A stretch of DNA of 64,000 nucleotides, taken from positions 1 through 64,000 of the forward strand of contig JARLHQ010000002.1 of NCBI GenBank assembly GCA_031292175.1, in the 5' to 3' direction. The translations under genes were made by a program, and so were the position numbers. Source of the stretch: Humidesulfovibrio sp. Lineage in GTDB: Bacteria > Desulfobacterota > Desulfovibrionia > Desulfovibrionales > Desulfovibrionaceae. Under the pieces are notes generated by a model. The model saw nothing but the letters and a program-made list of their open reading frames with translations, was not told the DNA's origin and made no database searches. Below, in pieces: positions 18,364-26,888 of this stretch (position 1 is its first letter; the number at the start of each line of letters is the position of its first letter).

Positions 18364-20091
18364 ATGCCCGAGATTGACCGCCCCTGGCTGAAGCATTACG
18401 ACCAAAATGTTCCGCAGTCCCCGCTGCTTGCCATAAAGCCTGTGTTCGAGCTTCTGTTTGACGCCGCCAACCGCTGGCCAGACCGTCCAGCCATCACCTT
18501 CCAGAACGCCAGCATCAGCTACGCCAAGCTGCGCAAGCTTTCCGGCCTGGTGGCGGCCAATCTGCGCAAGCACGGTCTCAAGCGCGGCGACCGCGTGGCC
18601 GTCATGCTGCCCAACACGCCGCAAACCATCATCGCCTACTGGGGCATCCTGCGCGCGGGCGGCACCGTGGTCTTCACCAATCCGCTGTACATGGAGACGG
18701 AGATCGTGCACCAGTTCACGGACTCCGGCGCGCGCTTCCTCATCACGCTCGACCTCTTGTGGAACAAGATCGAGCCGCTGCGCAGACAGCTGCCCATCGA
18801 AAAATATTTCGTCACCTCCATTGCCGACAGCCTGCGTTTTCCCTTGAATATGCTTTACAAGCTGCGCGCCTGGCGCGAGGGCCAGAAGCATGGCGTGCCC
18901 TTCGACGGCCACACGGTGATGACCTGGAACGCGCTGCAGGCAGGGCTTTCCACCTATACCGCCGAGGGGCTCATCCCCCAGAAGGATCTGGCGCTCCTGC
19001 AATACACCGGCGGCACCACCGGTTTGGCCAAGGGCTGCATGATCACCCACGCCAACCTCTGCGCCAACGTCCAACAGTGCACGGCCATGCTGCCGGGCAT
19101 GGGCGACGAGCCGGAAATCTTCCTGGGCGTGCTGCCCTATTTCCACATCTACGGCCTCACCGTCTCGCTCAACCTGTGCACGGCCGTGGGCGCAACGCAG
19201 ATCCCCTTCCCGCGCTACGTGCCCGCCGATGTGCTGAAGACCATCCACAAGGATCGCCCCACGGTGTTCCCCGGCGCGCCCTCGGTGTACATTTCGCTGT
19301 TGCAGCAGAAGAACGTTGGTTCCTACGACCTCTCGTCCATCCGCTATTGTGTGTCCGGCTCCGCCCCCATGCCGGTCGAATGGTTTGAGCAGTTCCGCAA
19401 GGCCACGGGCGCGCGCATCTGCGAGGGCTACGGCCTGTCCGAGGCCTCGCCTGTGACGCACATCAATCCCCTGCGCGGCGTGGCCAAGCACGGCGCCATC
19501 GGTCTGCCCGTGCCCGGCACGGACGCCAAGATCGTGGACATGGATCTGGGCGGTCCGCCCCTGCCCCCGGGCAAGCTGGGCGAACTGGCTGTGCGCGGCC
19601 CGCAGGTCATGGCCGGCTACTTCGGCCGCCCGGACGAGACCGCCGACGTGCTGCGCAACGGCTGGCTCTATACCGGCGACATCGCTTACATGGACGAGGA
19701 CGGCTACTTCTTCATCGTGGACCGCAAGAAAGATCTCATCATCAGCGCGGGCTACAACATCTACCCGCGCGAAATCGACGAGATCCTGCACCAACACCCC
19801 AAGGTGCAGGAGGCCGTGGCCGTGGGCATCCCCTGCGACGCGCGCGGCGAGGTGGTGAAGGTGTTCGTGGTGCCCAAGGCCGGGGAAAACCCCACCAAGG
19901 CCGAGATCATCGCCTTCTGCCGCCAGAAGCTGGCCGGATACAAGGTGCCGCGCCACGTGGAGTTCCGCGAGAGCCTGCCCAAGACCATGGTGGGCAAGGT
20001 GCTGCGCCGGGCCCTGCGCGCCGAGGAGGCCGAGCGCAGCCGCGCCTGCGGCGTGCCGCCGGTGCAGGACAACGCCAGCGGCGGCGCGTAA
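18364..20091 (+). CDS. fadD: Long-chain fatty acid-CoA ligase
   Basis: A 575-aa AMP-forming ligase that activates fatty acids to acyl-CoA. ATP/AMP motifs are YTGGTTGLAKGCMITH, GYGLSEASPVTH, YTGDIAYMDEDGYFFIVDR and the hinge/lysine region KKDLIISAGYNIYPREID, with K in PKTMVGKVLRR at the C-terminus. The ATG at 18364 follows GAGG at 7 nt and is preferred over one 24 nt upstream. It is monocistronic with its own promoter and terminator. Chain-length preference cannot be read from sequence. Confidence 0.92.
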   Translation: MPEIDRPWLKHYDQNVPQSPLLAIKPVFELLFDAANRWPDRPAITFQNASISYAKLRKLSGLVAANLRKHGLKRGDRVAVMLPNTPQTIIAYWGILRAGGTVVFTNPLYMETEIVHQFTDSGARFLITLDLLWNKIEPLRRQLPIEKYFVTSIADSLRFPLNMLYKLRAWREGQKHGVPFDGHTVMTWNALQAGLSTYTAEGLIPQKDLALLQYTGGTTGLAKGCMITHANLCANVQQCTAMLPGMGDEPEIFLGVLPYFHIYGLTVSLNLCTAVGATQIPFPRYVPADVLKTIHKDRPTVFPGAPSVYISLLQQKNVGSYDLSSIRYCVSGSAPMPVEWFEQFRKATGARICEGYGLSEASPVTHINPLRGVAKHGAIGLPVPGTDAKIVDMDLGGPPLPPGKLGELAVRGPQVMAGYFGRPDETADVLRNGWLYTGDIAYMDEDGYFFIVDRKKDLIISAGYNIYPREIDEILHQHPKVQEAVAVGIPCDARGEVVKVFVVPKAGENPTKAEIIAFCRQKLAGYKVPRHVEFRESLPKTMVGKVLRRALRAEEAERSRACGVPPVQDNASGGA

Positions 20092-20116
20092 GCCCTCCCC
20101 TTCCCCCACAACCAAA

Positions 20117-20144
20117 GGCCCCCCGCACAGCGGGGCCTTTTTTT
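20117..20144 (+). terminator. Intrinsic terminator after fadD
   Basis: GGCCCC pairs with GGGGCC and is followed by seven T residues. Confidence 0.85.
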
Positions 20145-20257
20145 AGGCATGCGCAAACTGTAACAGACGCGCCGTTCTCCCGTCACGCCGACACGGCAGG
20201 GTGTTTCCCAGCGGAAGCGACACCCGCCCCGCACGGACCACACAGGAGGACACGACC

Positions 20258-20446
20258 ATGCTCCGACTGCTGCCCCAGCCCACCCCCGCTCCGTTGAACA
20301 AGACCGCCTCTGACCTCAAAAAAGGGGTCGCCACCGTACCCTCGGCCCTGGTGTACACGTTGCTGCGCCACGGGCGCGGCATGACGCACCAAGAAGCCGA
20401 GCACACCCTGCGCAAGAGCCTGGACGGCCCCTTCCAGGCGGCCTGA
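20258..20446 (+). CDS. Small hypothetical protein (62 aa)
   Basis: A 62-codon ORF starting MLRLLPQPTPAPLNK. A near-perfect AGGAGGA lies 7 nt before the ATG, the best evidence that it is translated. The product is basic with no membrane segment and no cysteine. The C-terminal half (MTHQEAEHTLRKSLDG) looks helical. It stands alone between two terminators. Function unknown. Confidence 0.6.
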   Translation: MLRLLPQPTPAPLNKTASDLKKGVATVPSALVYTLLRHGRGMTHQEAEHTLRKSLDGPFQAA

Positions 20447-20461
20447 GCGCCCTCGCCCGGG

Positions 20462-20502
20462 CCCAAAACAAAGGCGGCCCTCCGCCGAAACGAAGAGCCG
20501 CC
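20462..20502 (-). terminator. Possible terminator for the cyclophilin gene
   Basis: On the minus strand GGCGGC and GCCGCC pair around an 18-nt loop, followed by TTTGTTTT. The stem is only 6 bp, so this is tentative. Confidence 0.4.
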
Positions 20503-20525
20503 GGTGCGGTGCGCTGGTTTACGCG

Positions 20526-21122
20526 CTACTGCGAAATGATGCTCGCCTTCTTGATGATGACGGGCTGCAGGGGCACGTCGTCGAACGGGCCCTTGCTGCC
20601 GGTTGACACGCCCTTGATCTCGTCCACCACGCGCTTGCCGTCCACCACCACGCCGAACACCGCGTAGCCCCAGCCCATGTCGGATTTGCCCCAGTGGTCC
20701 AGGGAGTGGTTGTTCTTCACGTTGATGAAGAACTGGGCCGAGGCCGACTGCGGGTCCGAGGTGCGCGCCATGGCGACGGTATACAATTCGTTCTTCAGGC
20801 CATTGTCGGCCTCGTTCTTGATGGGCTTGCCCGTGGGCTTCTCACGCATGTTCACATCAAAGCCGCCGCCCTGGACCATGAAGCCGTTGATGACGCGGTG
20901 GAAGATGGTGCCGTCGTAATGCCCGGCTTTCACATAGTTCAGAAAGTTCGTCACGGTAACCGGGGCCTTGGCCTTGTTGAGCTCCAGCACGATGTCGCCC
21001 TTGGTGGTTTCAAGCTTCACCAGAACCTTGCCCGGCGCGGGCGCGGCGCTCTGGGCCAGGCCGGGCGCGGCCAGCGCGAACACAAGGGCGGTCGCCAAAA
21101 TCAGACGGAAAAAGCGCTGCAT
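20526..21122 (-). CDS. Exported cyclophilin-type peptidyl-prolyl isomerase
   Basis: A 198-aa protein with an N-terminal signal peptide (hydrophobic stretch about 5-22, ending AAPGLAQ), so it acts in the periplasm. The cyclophilin domain runs from about 32 to 195: TIFHRVINGFMVQGGGF, then MARTSDPQSASAQFFINV and WGYAVFGVVVDG. FHR, Q-GG and FFI are catalytic/core residues. The ATG at 21122 has AAGGAG at correct spacing; an 18-codon upstream extension would bury the signal peptide. Confidence 0.92.
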   Translation of the reverse strand: MQRFFRLILATALVFALAAPGLAQSAAPAPGKVLVKLETTKGDIVLELNKAKAPVTVTNFLNYVKAGHYDGTIFHRVINGFMVQGGGFDVNMREKPTGKPIKNEADNGLKNELYTVAMARTSDPQSASAQFFINVKNNHSLDHWGKSDMGWGYAVFGVVVDGKRVVDEIKGVSTGSKGPFDDVPLQPVIIKKASIISQ

Positions 21123-21233
21123 CTTCAAGTCTCCTTTGTTGCACGGATTGTGAAGGGCGGGTCTTGTCCGCCGCATCCGGCTGTAGCAGACGCGCCCGCG
21201 TTGGGCAATGCTTGCCGCCGCCGCGCGGCAGGG

Positions 21234-22652
21234 CTAGCGGCCACTGCGGAAGGACTGGGCCGCGCGCACGAAGGCGGGTGCCCAATGCGGCGTGCCCAGG
21301 GCGTGGATGTGCGAATAGGCGGCGAAGGTGCGGTCCAGTAGCAGGCCGTCGCGACCGTTAATCATGCCCCGACCGCGCAGCATCTTGAGCGCAAGCGGCG
21401 GCATGTCCGCCGGAGGGCTGGGCTCGGTGCAGGCCGAGTAGTGGAATTCGTGCCCGGTGATATGCGCTCCCAGCGGGTGGAACGGGTTTTCCAGCTCCAC
21501 CTGCGCCTCCACATAGCCCAGGCCCTGGGGCCGGGCGCACAGTCGTGTGGAAATCGGAAACACCCCGGCCAGCGCATGCCACTGGTCGCGCCCGTCCTGG
21601 TTCAGGTGCAGGCCCTCGCACAGGTACATGAAGCCGCCGCATTCCGCATAGATGGGCAGCCCGGACGCCGCGAGCCCGCGCACATGCTCCCGCACGGCCG
21701 CGTTGGCCGCAAGCCCGGCCGCCTGGGTTTCCGGGAATCCCCCGCCCAGATACAGGCCGTGCAATTCCGGCCAGGGCTCGTCGGACAAAAGCGAGAGCTT
21801 GACCAGCTGCGCACCCGCCCGCTCCAGGGCCTCGAGGTTCTCAGGATAATAGAACCACAGGGCGGCGTCGAAAACATACCCGATGACCGGGCCGTCCTGA
21901 GTCCCTTCTGTAGCAACAACAGGCTTCGGCCAGGGCACAGGCCCTGCCGGGGCGGGCTCGGACACGCACCTGGCGGCGTCCACGACGCGGTCCACATCCA
22001 CCCAGCGTTCCACGATCTCTGCGATGGCGTCGAGCGCGGCTTCGCGCCCCGCGTGCTCCTGGTCGGAGACCAGGCCCATGTGGCGCTCGGGGATGGGGTT
22101 GTCGCTCATTTTAGGCAGGCTGCCCAGGACCGGCACCCCGGCCAGCCCCTCGATGCAGTCCTTCAAAATATGGCGGTGGCGTTCGCCAGCGGTGCGGTTC
22201 AGGATGACCCCGGCCAGATTCAGGCCCGGTTCGAAGGCGCGGCAGCCAGCCACCACGGCGGCGGCGGTGCGGGTCATCTTGGTGGCGTCAAGCACCAGGA
22301 TGACCGGGGCCTCCAACTGGCGGGCCAGTTCGGCCGTGGAGCAGGTGCCTTCGCGGTCCTTGCCGTCGAAAAGCCCGCGGTTGCCTTCAATGACGGAAAT
22401 GTCGGCCCTGGCGGCCTTCTCCTGGAACAGAGCGGTGATGGTCTCGCGCGGGAGCAGAAAAGGATCGAGGTTGCAGGCCGTGCGCAGCGCTGCGTGGCTG
22501 AGCCAGGAGGCGTCGATGTAGTCAGGGCCCTTCTTGAAAGGCGCGACTTTGAGGCCACGGCGCGAAAGCGCGCGGCAGAGGCCAACGGAGACAAAGGTTT
22601 TGCCCGAGCCGCCGGAGAGTCCGGCCAGGACGATGCGGGGGAAATGGGTCAT
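21234..22652 (-). CDS. cbiA: CbiA-family glutamine amidotransferase (cobyrinate a,c-diamide synthase / DsrN-like siroheme amidase)
   Basis: A 472-aa enzyme with an N-terminal ATP-binding P-loop (GLSGGSGKTFVSVGL, then KKGPDYIDASWL and EGNRGLFDGKD) and a C-terminal class I glutaminase with the nucleophile Cys in YAECGGFMYLCEG and His in ITGHEFHYS. It amidates acetate side chains of a tetrapyrrole. The family makes cobyrinate a,c-diamide, while the related DsrN is linked to amidation of DsrAB siroheme. Its place after dsrABD favours the second role at least in part. The ATG at 22652 has a weak Shine-Dalgarno. Confidence 0.88.
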   Translation of the reverse strand: MTHFPRIVLAGLSGGSGKTFVSVGLCRALSRRGLKVAPFKKGPDYIDASWLSHAALRTACNLDPFLLPRETITALFQEKAARADISVIEGNRGLFDGKDREGTCSTAELARQLEAPVILVLDATKMTRTAAAVVAGCRAFEPGLNLAGVILNRTAGERHRHILKDCIEGLAGVPVLGSLPKMSDNPIPERHMGLVSDQEHAGREAALDAIAEIVERWVDVDRVVDAARCVSEPAPAGPVPWPKPVVATEGTQDGPVIGYVFDAALWFYYPENLEALERAGAQLVKLSLLSDEPWPELHGLYLGGGFPETQAAGLAANAAVREHVRGLAASGLPIYAECGGFMYLCEGLHLNQDGRDQWHALAGVFPISTRLCARPQGLGYVEAQVELENPFHPLGAHITGHEFHYSACTEPSPPADMPPLALKMLRGRGMINGRDGLLLDRTFAAYSHIHALGTPHWAPAFVRAAQSFRSGR

Positions 22653-22680
22653 AGCTGGCGTCACTTTCCACCCGCACCGA

Positions 22681-22710
22681 GAAAAGCCTTGCCCTGGATT
22701 TGGGCAAGGC
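22681..22710 (-). terminator. Terminator between dsrD and cbiA
   Basis: GCCTTGCCC and GGGCAAGGC form a 9-bp stem with a 7-nt loop, followed on the minus strand by TTTTCTC. It should end or reduce dsrABD transcripts before cbiA. Confidence 0.75.
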
Positions 22711-22740
22711 CCTCTCGAAACAATCGGGAAACGAAGGGGT

Positions 22741-22983
22741 CTAGTCCTCGCCCTCGGCGTGCTTGCCGGCGCCGGCCAGACCATACATGGAGGTGCTGCC
22801 GCTGGACCAGAAAACCAGCACTTCCTCGTTGATCATCTGGGTCAGGATCTTCTTGACGTCACGGCCCTTTTCATCAGGGAACAGCGCGGTGAAGTCGTTG
22901 AAGTAGAACTTGCTCTTCGTCTTGGCCTTGGAGTTGCAAAACTCGATGATCGTGGCTTTGGCTTCTTCGTAGACGAGCGCCAT
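22741..22983 (-). CDS. dsrD: DsrD, dissimilatory sulfite reductase activator
   Basis: An 80-aa protein starting MALVYEEAKATIIEF, with KSKFYFNDFTALFPDE and VLVFWSSGSTSMYGL. DsrD is a small winged-helix-fold protein found with dsrAB in sulfate reducers and reported to stimulate DsrAB. It is an indicator of reductive rather than oxidative Dsr metabolism. The ATG at 22983 follows AAGGGG. It is third in the dsrA-dsrB-dsrD operon. Confidence 0.96.
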   Translation of the reverse strand: MALVYEEAKATIIEFCNSKAKTKSKFYFNDFTALFPDEKGRDVKKILTQMINEEVLVFWSSGSTSMYGLAGAGKHAEGED

Positions 22984-23044
22984 AATGATGCCCCTTTTAG
23001 TTGTGCGGGGCGCGACGGTTACCCGCCGCGCCCCGTCATGCTTC

Positions 23045-24190
23045 TTAGAACTTGAACTGGGTGGTCTGGCGCCAAGTGTAGTACGCCGGATCACGGAAGT
23101 CGTCGATCAGGTGGTGCGAGAACTCCAGTTCGCACTTCTCGAAGAAGCGCTCCCAGCCGATACGGTTGGCCCAGTCGCCCAGGCGCTCGTACTTGTGGGC
23201 GTCGCCCGCGTAGGTGTCCAGGATCTTCTTGATGACCTTCGTCATGGTCGGCCAGCGGGGCGGCTCGTTCGGGATGAAGGGCACGATGACCTTGGAGAAG
23301 GTCGGCTTGGTGATGCGGTTGCTGATCTTGCCGCCGACCATGAGGGCGATGCCGTCACCGTCCCTGTCGGACAGGGGCATGGCCGGGCACATGGTGTAGC
23401 AGTTGCCGCAGAACATGCAGCGCTCGTTCTTGACGGCGACGGTGTTGATCTGCTTGCCCTGGTACTCGATCTTGGTGGGGCGGATGGCGCCCGTGGGGCA
23501 AGCGGCGACGGCCAGGGGCACTTCGCACACGTTGTCCAGGTTCTCGTGGTCGATGATCGGGGGCTTGCGGTGAATGCCCAGGATGGCGATGTCGGAGCAG
23601 TGCACCGCGCCACACATGTTCAGGCAGCAAGCCATGGAGATGCGCACGGGGGCGGGCAGACGCATGTTGGTGAACTCTTCGAACACCACGTCCATGGTCG
23701 CCTTCACGGTGCCGGAGGCGTCCGTGGCGGGCGTATGGCAGTGGACCCAGCCCTGGGTGTGCACGATGTTGGTGACGCCGGCGCCGGTGCCGCCAACGGG
23801 GAACTTGAAGGAGCCGCCGGTATGCTTGCGGCTGGTCAGGTCGGCCTTGAGGGCTTTGGCGTCCTCAAGGGTGGTGACCATGAACTCGATGTTGTTACGG
23901 GTGGTGAAGCGCAGGTGGCCACCACAGTACTTGTCGGCGATGTCGCAGAGCTCACGGATGTTCGTGATGCTCATGAGACGGGCGCCGCCGCAGCGGATGG
24001 TGAAGACCTTGTCGCCGGAGAGGCCGACGTGCATCAGCATGCCGGGCTCAACGATCTCGTGGTAGTCCCAGGCGCCCTTGTTCTTGGCGATGACCGGGGG
24101 CAGGAACTTGGAGAAGTGCTGGGGACCGATATCAGTGATACGGTCCTGCATCGGTTTTTCAGGATTGTATCCGGAAGAAATGAAGGCCAT
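23045..24190 (-). CDS. dsrB: Dissimilatory sulfite reductase beta subunit
   Basis: A 381-aa siroheme/iron-sulfur subunit. Coupled-cluster ligands are at C151, C188, C189 and C193 ([12 protein letters not shown]), and the inserted ferredoxin domain has C231, C258, C261 and C264 (CPTGAI, then [12 protein letters not shown]). DsrB binds the catalytically active siroheme. GGAGG lies upstream of the ATG, 20 nt after dsrA. Length and cysteine positions match known Desulfovibrio DsrB. Confidence 0.98.
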   Translation of the reverse strand: MAFISSGYNPEKPMQDRITDIGPQHFSKFLPPVIAKNKGAWDYHEIVEPGMLMHVGLSGDKVFTIRCGGARLMSITNIRELCDIADKYCGGHLRFTTRNNIEFMVTTLEDAKALKADLTSRKHTGGSFKFPVGGTGAGVTNIVHTQGWVHCHTPATDASGTVKATMDVVFEEFTNMRLPAPVRISMACCLNMCGAVHCSDIAILGIHRKPPIIDHENLDNVCEVPLAVAACPTGAIRPTKIEYQGKQINTVAVKNERCMFCGNCYTMCPAMPLSDRDGDGIALMVGGKISNRITKPTFSKVIVPFIPNEPPRWPTMTKVIKKILDTYAGDAHKYERLGDWANRIGWERFFEKCELEFSHHLIDDFRDPAYYTWRQTTQFKF

Positions 24191-24210
24191 TTTTTGCGTC
24201 CTCCTTCAGG

Positions 24211-25524
24211 TTAGCGCTGGTGCTTGGAGCGGTAATCGGAGATCTCACGCTGCCAGCCGCCCTTCACGTCTTCTTCCTTCCAGAAGATGTACGGATTGTG
24301 GCGGGGCTCCTGTACGTGGCGGGGATCGGCGGTGGTGCCGGTCACCTCGAGCAGGCGCGCGAAACCAAGGCGCTTCAGGGTCTCACCGATGCGCTCACGG
24401 TTCTTGCCTTCTTCCATCCACCAATCCCAGACGGACTCGACGAACTCTTTGAGGTTGTCGTAGGGGGCCTCGGCCTTGATGAAGGGAATGGTCAGGGAGC
24501 CCATCTGCGGGCCATCGAGGATCGGGGCCTTGGCGCCGATCAGGATGGACAGGCCGCGATCGTTGCCGATCTTGAGGGCGCGGGGCATAACGCAGATGCA
24601 GTGCATGCAGCGCACGCACTCTTTGTTGTTGATCTCGAGCTTGCCGCCCTCGTAGCGCATGCAGCCGGAGGGGCACAGGTCCACGACTTCCTTCTGGATG
24701 TCGAACTTGCCCCAGTCACGGCCAGAGTGGGCGCCGGCGTTGGGGGCGAATTCGCCACCGACGTAAGCGGCCACGATCTTCTGGTCGACGCGGATCTCGT
24801 CACGCCAGGTGCCGATGAAGCTCATGTCGGAACGGGCGATGGCGGCCACGCAGCCGAGCGAGCAGCCGTCGAACTTGAACTTGAACTTATAGGGGAAGGC
24901 GGGACGGTGCAGTTCGTCCTGATACTGCTGGGTCAGCTGGTAGCACAACTCCTGGGAGTCGTAGCAGGCGTACTCGCAGCGGGACTCGCCGAGGCAGCAG
25001 GCCGGGGTGCGCAGGTTGGAACCGGAGCCGCCCAGGTCGTTGCCCATCTTGTGGGTCAGTTCGTAGAAGATTTCCTCGAGCTGCGGGGTGCTGGTGCCGA
25101 TGAGCACGATGTCGCCGGTGGCGCCGTGCATGTTGGTCAGGCCGGAGCCGCGCAGTTCCCACAGGTCGCAAAGGTCGCGGAGGAACTTGGTCGTGTAGAA
25201 CATGCCGGAGGGCTGGGCCACACGAACCGTGTGGAAGTGGGCCACGCCGGGGAACTTCTGGGGCTGGTCGCAATAACGGCCGATGACGCCGCCGCCGTAG
25301 CCGAACACGCCCACGATGCCGCCGTGCTTCCAGTGGGTTTCGCCGTCCACATAGGAGAGCTCGAGCAGACCAAGCAGGTCGTCCGGGCACTCAGCGGGAA
25401 CCTGGAAGTCGACTCCCTTGGGGTTCGCGTATCTGTGCTCGATTTCCTGCTTAATGTCGGACACAAAGCTGGGCCACGGGCCGCTTTCCAGCTGGTCCAA
25501 CAAGGGGGTTTTGTGTTTCGCCAT
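24211..25524 (-). CDS. dsrA: Dissimilatory sulfite reductase alpha subunit
   Basis: A 437-aa subunit of the cytoplasmic enzyme reducing sulfite in anaerobic respiration. [4Fe-4S] ligands next to siroheme are C177 and C183 (CCLGESRC) and C221 and C225 (CSLGC). The ferredoxin domain has C284, C303, C306 and C309 (CPSGC, CVRCMHC). GGAGG precedes the ATG at 8 nt. A leader of about 170 nt containing a hairpin lies upstream. DsrC is not in the window. Confidence 0.98.
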   Translation of the reverse strand: MAKHKTPLLDQLESGPWPSFVSDIKQEIEHRYANPKGVDFQVPAECPDDLLGLLELSYVDGETHWKHGGIVGVFGYGGGVIGRYCDQPQKFPGVAHFHTVRVAQPSGMFYTTKFLRDLCDLWELRGSGLTNMHGATGDIVLIGTSTPQLEEIFYELTHKMGNDLGGSGSNLRTPACCLGESRCEYACYDSQELCYQLTQQYQDELHRPAFPYKFKFKFDGCSLGCVAAIARSDMSFIGTWRDEIRVDQKIVAAYVGGEFAPNAGAHSGRDWGKFDIQKEVVDLCPSGCMRYEGGKLEINNKECVRCMHCICVMPRALKIGNDRGLSILIGAKAPILDGPQMGSLTIPFIKAEAPYDNLKEFVESVWDWWMEEGKNRERIGETLKRLGFARLLEVTGTTADPRHVQEPRHNPYIFWKEEDVKGGWQREISDYRSKHQR

Positions 25525-25574
25525 TCCCTTAACCTCCGTTGTTTGAAGTAAGATGTTGCCACACTCGATAAACT

Positions 25575-25614
25575 ATCCGGCATGCGCCCGCTGGCGCGCG
25601 GGCCGTCGCCGGAT
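25575..25614 (-). promoter_or_regulatory. Two-part hairpin in the dsrA 5' leader
   Basis: Outer arms ATCCGGC (25575-25581) and GCCGGAT (25608-25614) enclose an inner GCCCGC/GCGGGC stem. It would be transcribed in the dsrABD leader about 50 nt before the start codon. It has no T run, so message protection or regulation is more likely than termination. Confidence 0.5.
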
Positions 25615-25700
25615 GTCTTTCCTCACATCTGGCGAGGCGCTTGTGAATTGGCGAACGCAGGCATGACCAAGCCCACCAATTCCAGCGCATGATTCCTCAT

Positions 25701-25730
25701 CTGTTACGGAAAATCCACGGTCCCTGTCAA
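25701..25730 (-). promoter_or_regulatory. Predicted dsrABD promoter
   Basis: Minus-strand perfect -35 TTGACA (25725-25730) with -10 candidates GTAACA (17-nt spacing) or TAACAG (18-nt spacing). The transcript start would be near 25694. The -10 is weak, so an activator may be needed. Confidence 0.5.
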
Positions 25731-25898
25731 CATAAATCCGGTTCAACACGGTCCTTCACGGCACAATGCCGGAGCATGCGCGAACGCTCCGGCCAAGGTT
25801 GCTTTCCCGGCCGCGCCAGGGTAAGGAGCCTTGCCCTGAACCGGTTCGGCTTCCGCAGCGGATTTACCCCAAACCAGACGCCACAGGCAATCACTATC

Positions 25899-26594
25899 TT
25901 GGACACAGAAACGAAAAACACCGCCACCTGCCGCCGTTGCGGAGAGTGCTGCCGCAAGGGCGGCCCGGCGCTGCATACCCAGGACAAGGGCCTCTTCACC
26001 GGAAAAAACGCCGTGGACCTCTCCCAGGTCGTCACCCTGCGCGCGGGCGAGCCAGCCTTCGACCAGGTGCGCGGGCGCGTGGCGCCGCTCCCGGGCGAAC
26101 TGCTGAAACTCAAGGGCGCAAACCAGGACTGGACCTGCGTGTTTTTCAACGCGGGCGAAAACGCCTGCGGCCTGTATGACCGCCGACCGGCCGAGTGCCG
26201 CGCGCTCTTCTGCCAGGACACCACGGAGCTGGCCGCCATGTATGAGCAGGACCGCCTGACCCGCCGCGACCTGCTGCCCCGGGGGCACGGCGTGCTGGCG
26301 GTGATGGCCGAGCACGAGGCCCTGGTGCCTCCGGCGCGCATTGCCGCCCTGGCCGAGGCCCTGCGCGCGGGCGGTGCGGAAGCGCAGGACGCCGAGTTTG
26401 AACTTACGCGCATGGCGCTCGCCGACCGGGCCTTCCGCCAAAGCCTCACCGAGCGTGCGGGCATCGCTGCGGAATACCACGAATTCTTTTTCGGACGCGG
26501 GGCCGAGGCCCTGTTCGCCGCCACGGGCCTTTGCCTGCGCGCGGACGTGCGCCGGGGCGTGCGCGTCCAGCCCGACCCCTTCTGGCGTGTTTAG
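25899..26594 (+). CDS. YkgJ-family cysteine-cluster protein
   Basis: About 231 aa with CRRCGECCRKGG near the N-terminus, CGLYDRRPAECRALFC in the middle and a later cysteine, the CxxCGxCC-type zinc/iron cluster family (YkgJ, UPF0153). Its biochemical role is not established. The start is uncertain: TTG 25899 places the cysteine cluster at the N-terminus as usual in the family, but the frame stays open to ATG codons at 25776 and 25689. Those would reach into the dsr promoter region. It is divergent from dsrA. Confidence 0.7.
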   Translation: MDTETKNTATCRRCGECCRKGGPALHTQDKGLFTGKNAVDLSQVVTLRAGEPAFDQVRGRVAPLPGELLKLKGANQDWTCVFFNAGENACGLYDRRPAECRALFCQDTTELAAMYEQDRLTRRDLLPRGHGVLAVMAEHEALVPPARIAALAEALRAGGAEAQDAEFELTRMALADRAFRQSLTERAGIAAEYHEFFFGRGAEALFAATGLCLRADVRRGVRVQPDPFWRV

Positions 26595-26618
26595 CGCAGC
26601 AATACACTGGAGAGATTG

Positions 26619-26876
26619 ATGAAAGACGATCTTGGACTGTACTATTTCCCCGCCCCGCAGCACCCCGAGGCGCGCATGTACGTGCGCCGCTTCGCCGGGC
26701 GCATCGAATTCCGCATGTGGCACCAGGGCGACGCCAACGTTTGGGAGAAGCACAAGTGGCTGCCCTACGACGTCATTGAACAGGCCGCGGCCATGTTCAA
26801 GGCCAGTGGCAAGGAGTCCGACCCCACCAGCCTGTACGACCTCGTCGTGGCCGAGCGCCTTCTCGCCGACGAGTAG
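26619..26876 (+). CDS. Conserved-looking small hypothetical protein (85 aa)
   Basis: A soluble 85-aa protein rich in aromatic residues (LGLYYFPAP, FRMWHQGDANVWEKHKW) with no cysteine, signal or membrane segment. GGAGAG precedes the ATG. It lies 25 nt after the YkgJ-type gene and 12 nt before the exchanger gene, so the three form an operon. I do not recognise the family. Confidence 0.7.
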   Translation: MKDDLGLYYFPAPQHPEARMYVRRFAGRIEFRMWHQGDANVWEKHKWLPYDVIEQAAAMFKASGKESDPTSLYDLVVAERLLADE

Positions 26877-26888
26877 CCGGGACCGGTC

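Noticed and set aside
24220..25551. Plus-strand frame of 443 codons over dsrA
   Set aside because: Antisense shadow of an unmistakable dsrA; no ribosome site or domain.
25641..25650. Rex/CRP half-site TTGTGAA upstream of dsrA
   Set aside because: The other half of the palindrome is missing, so a site cannot be claimed.
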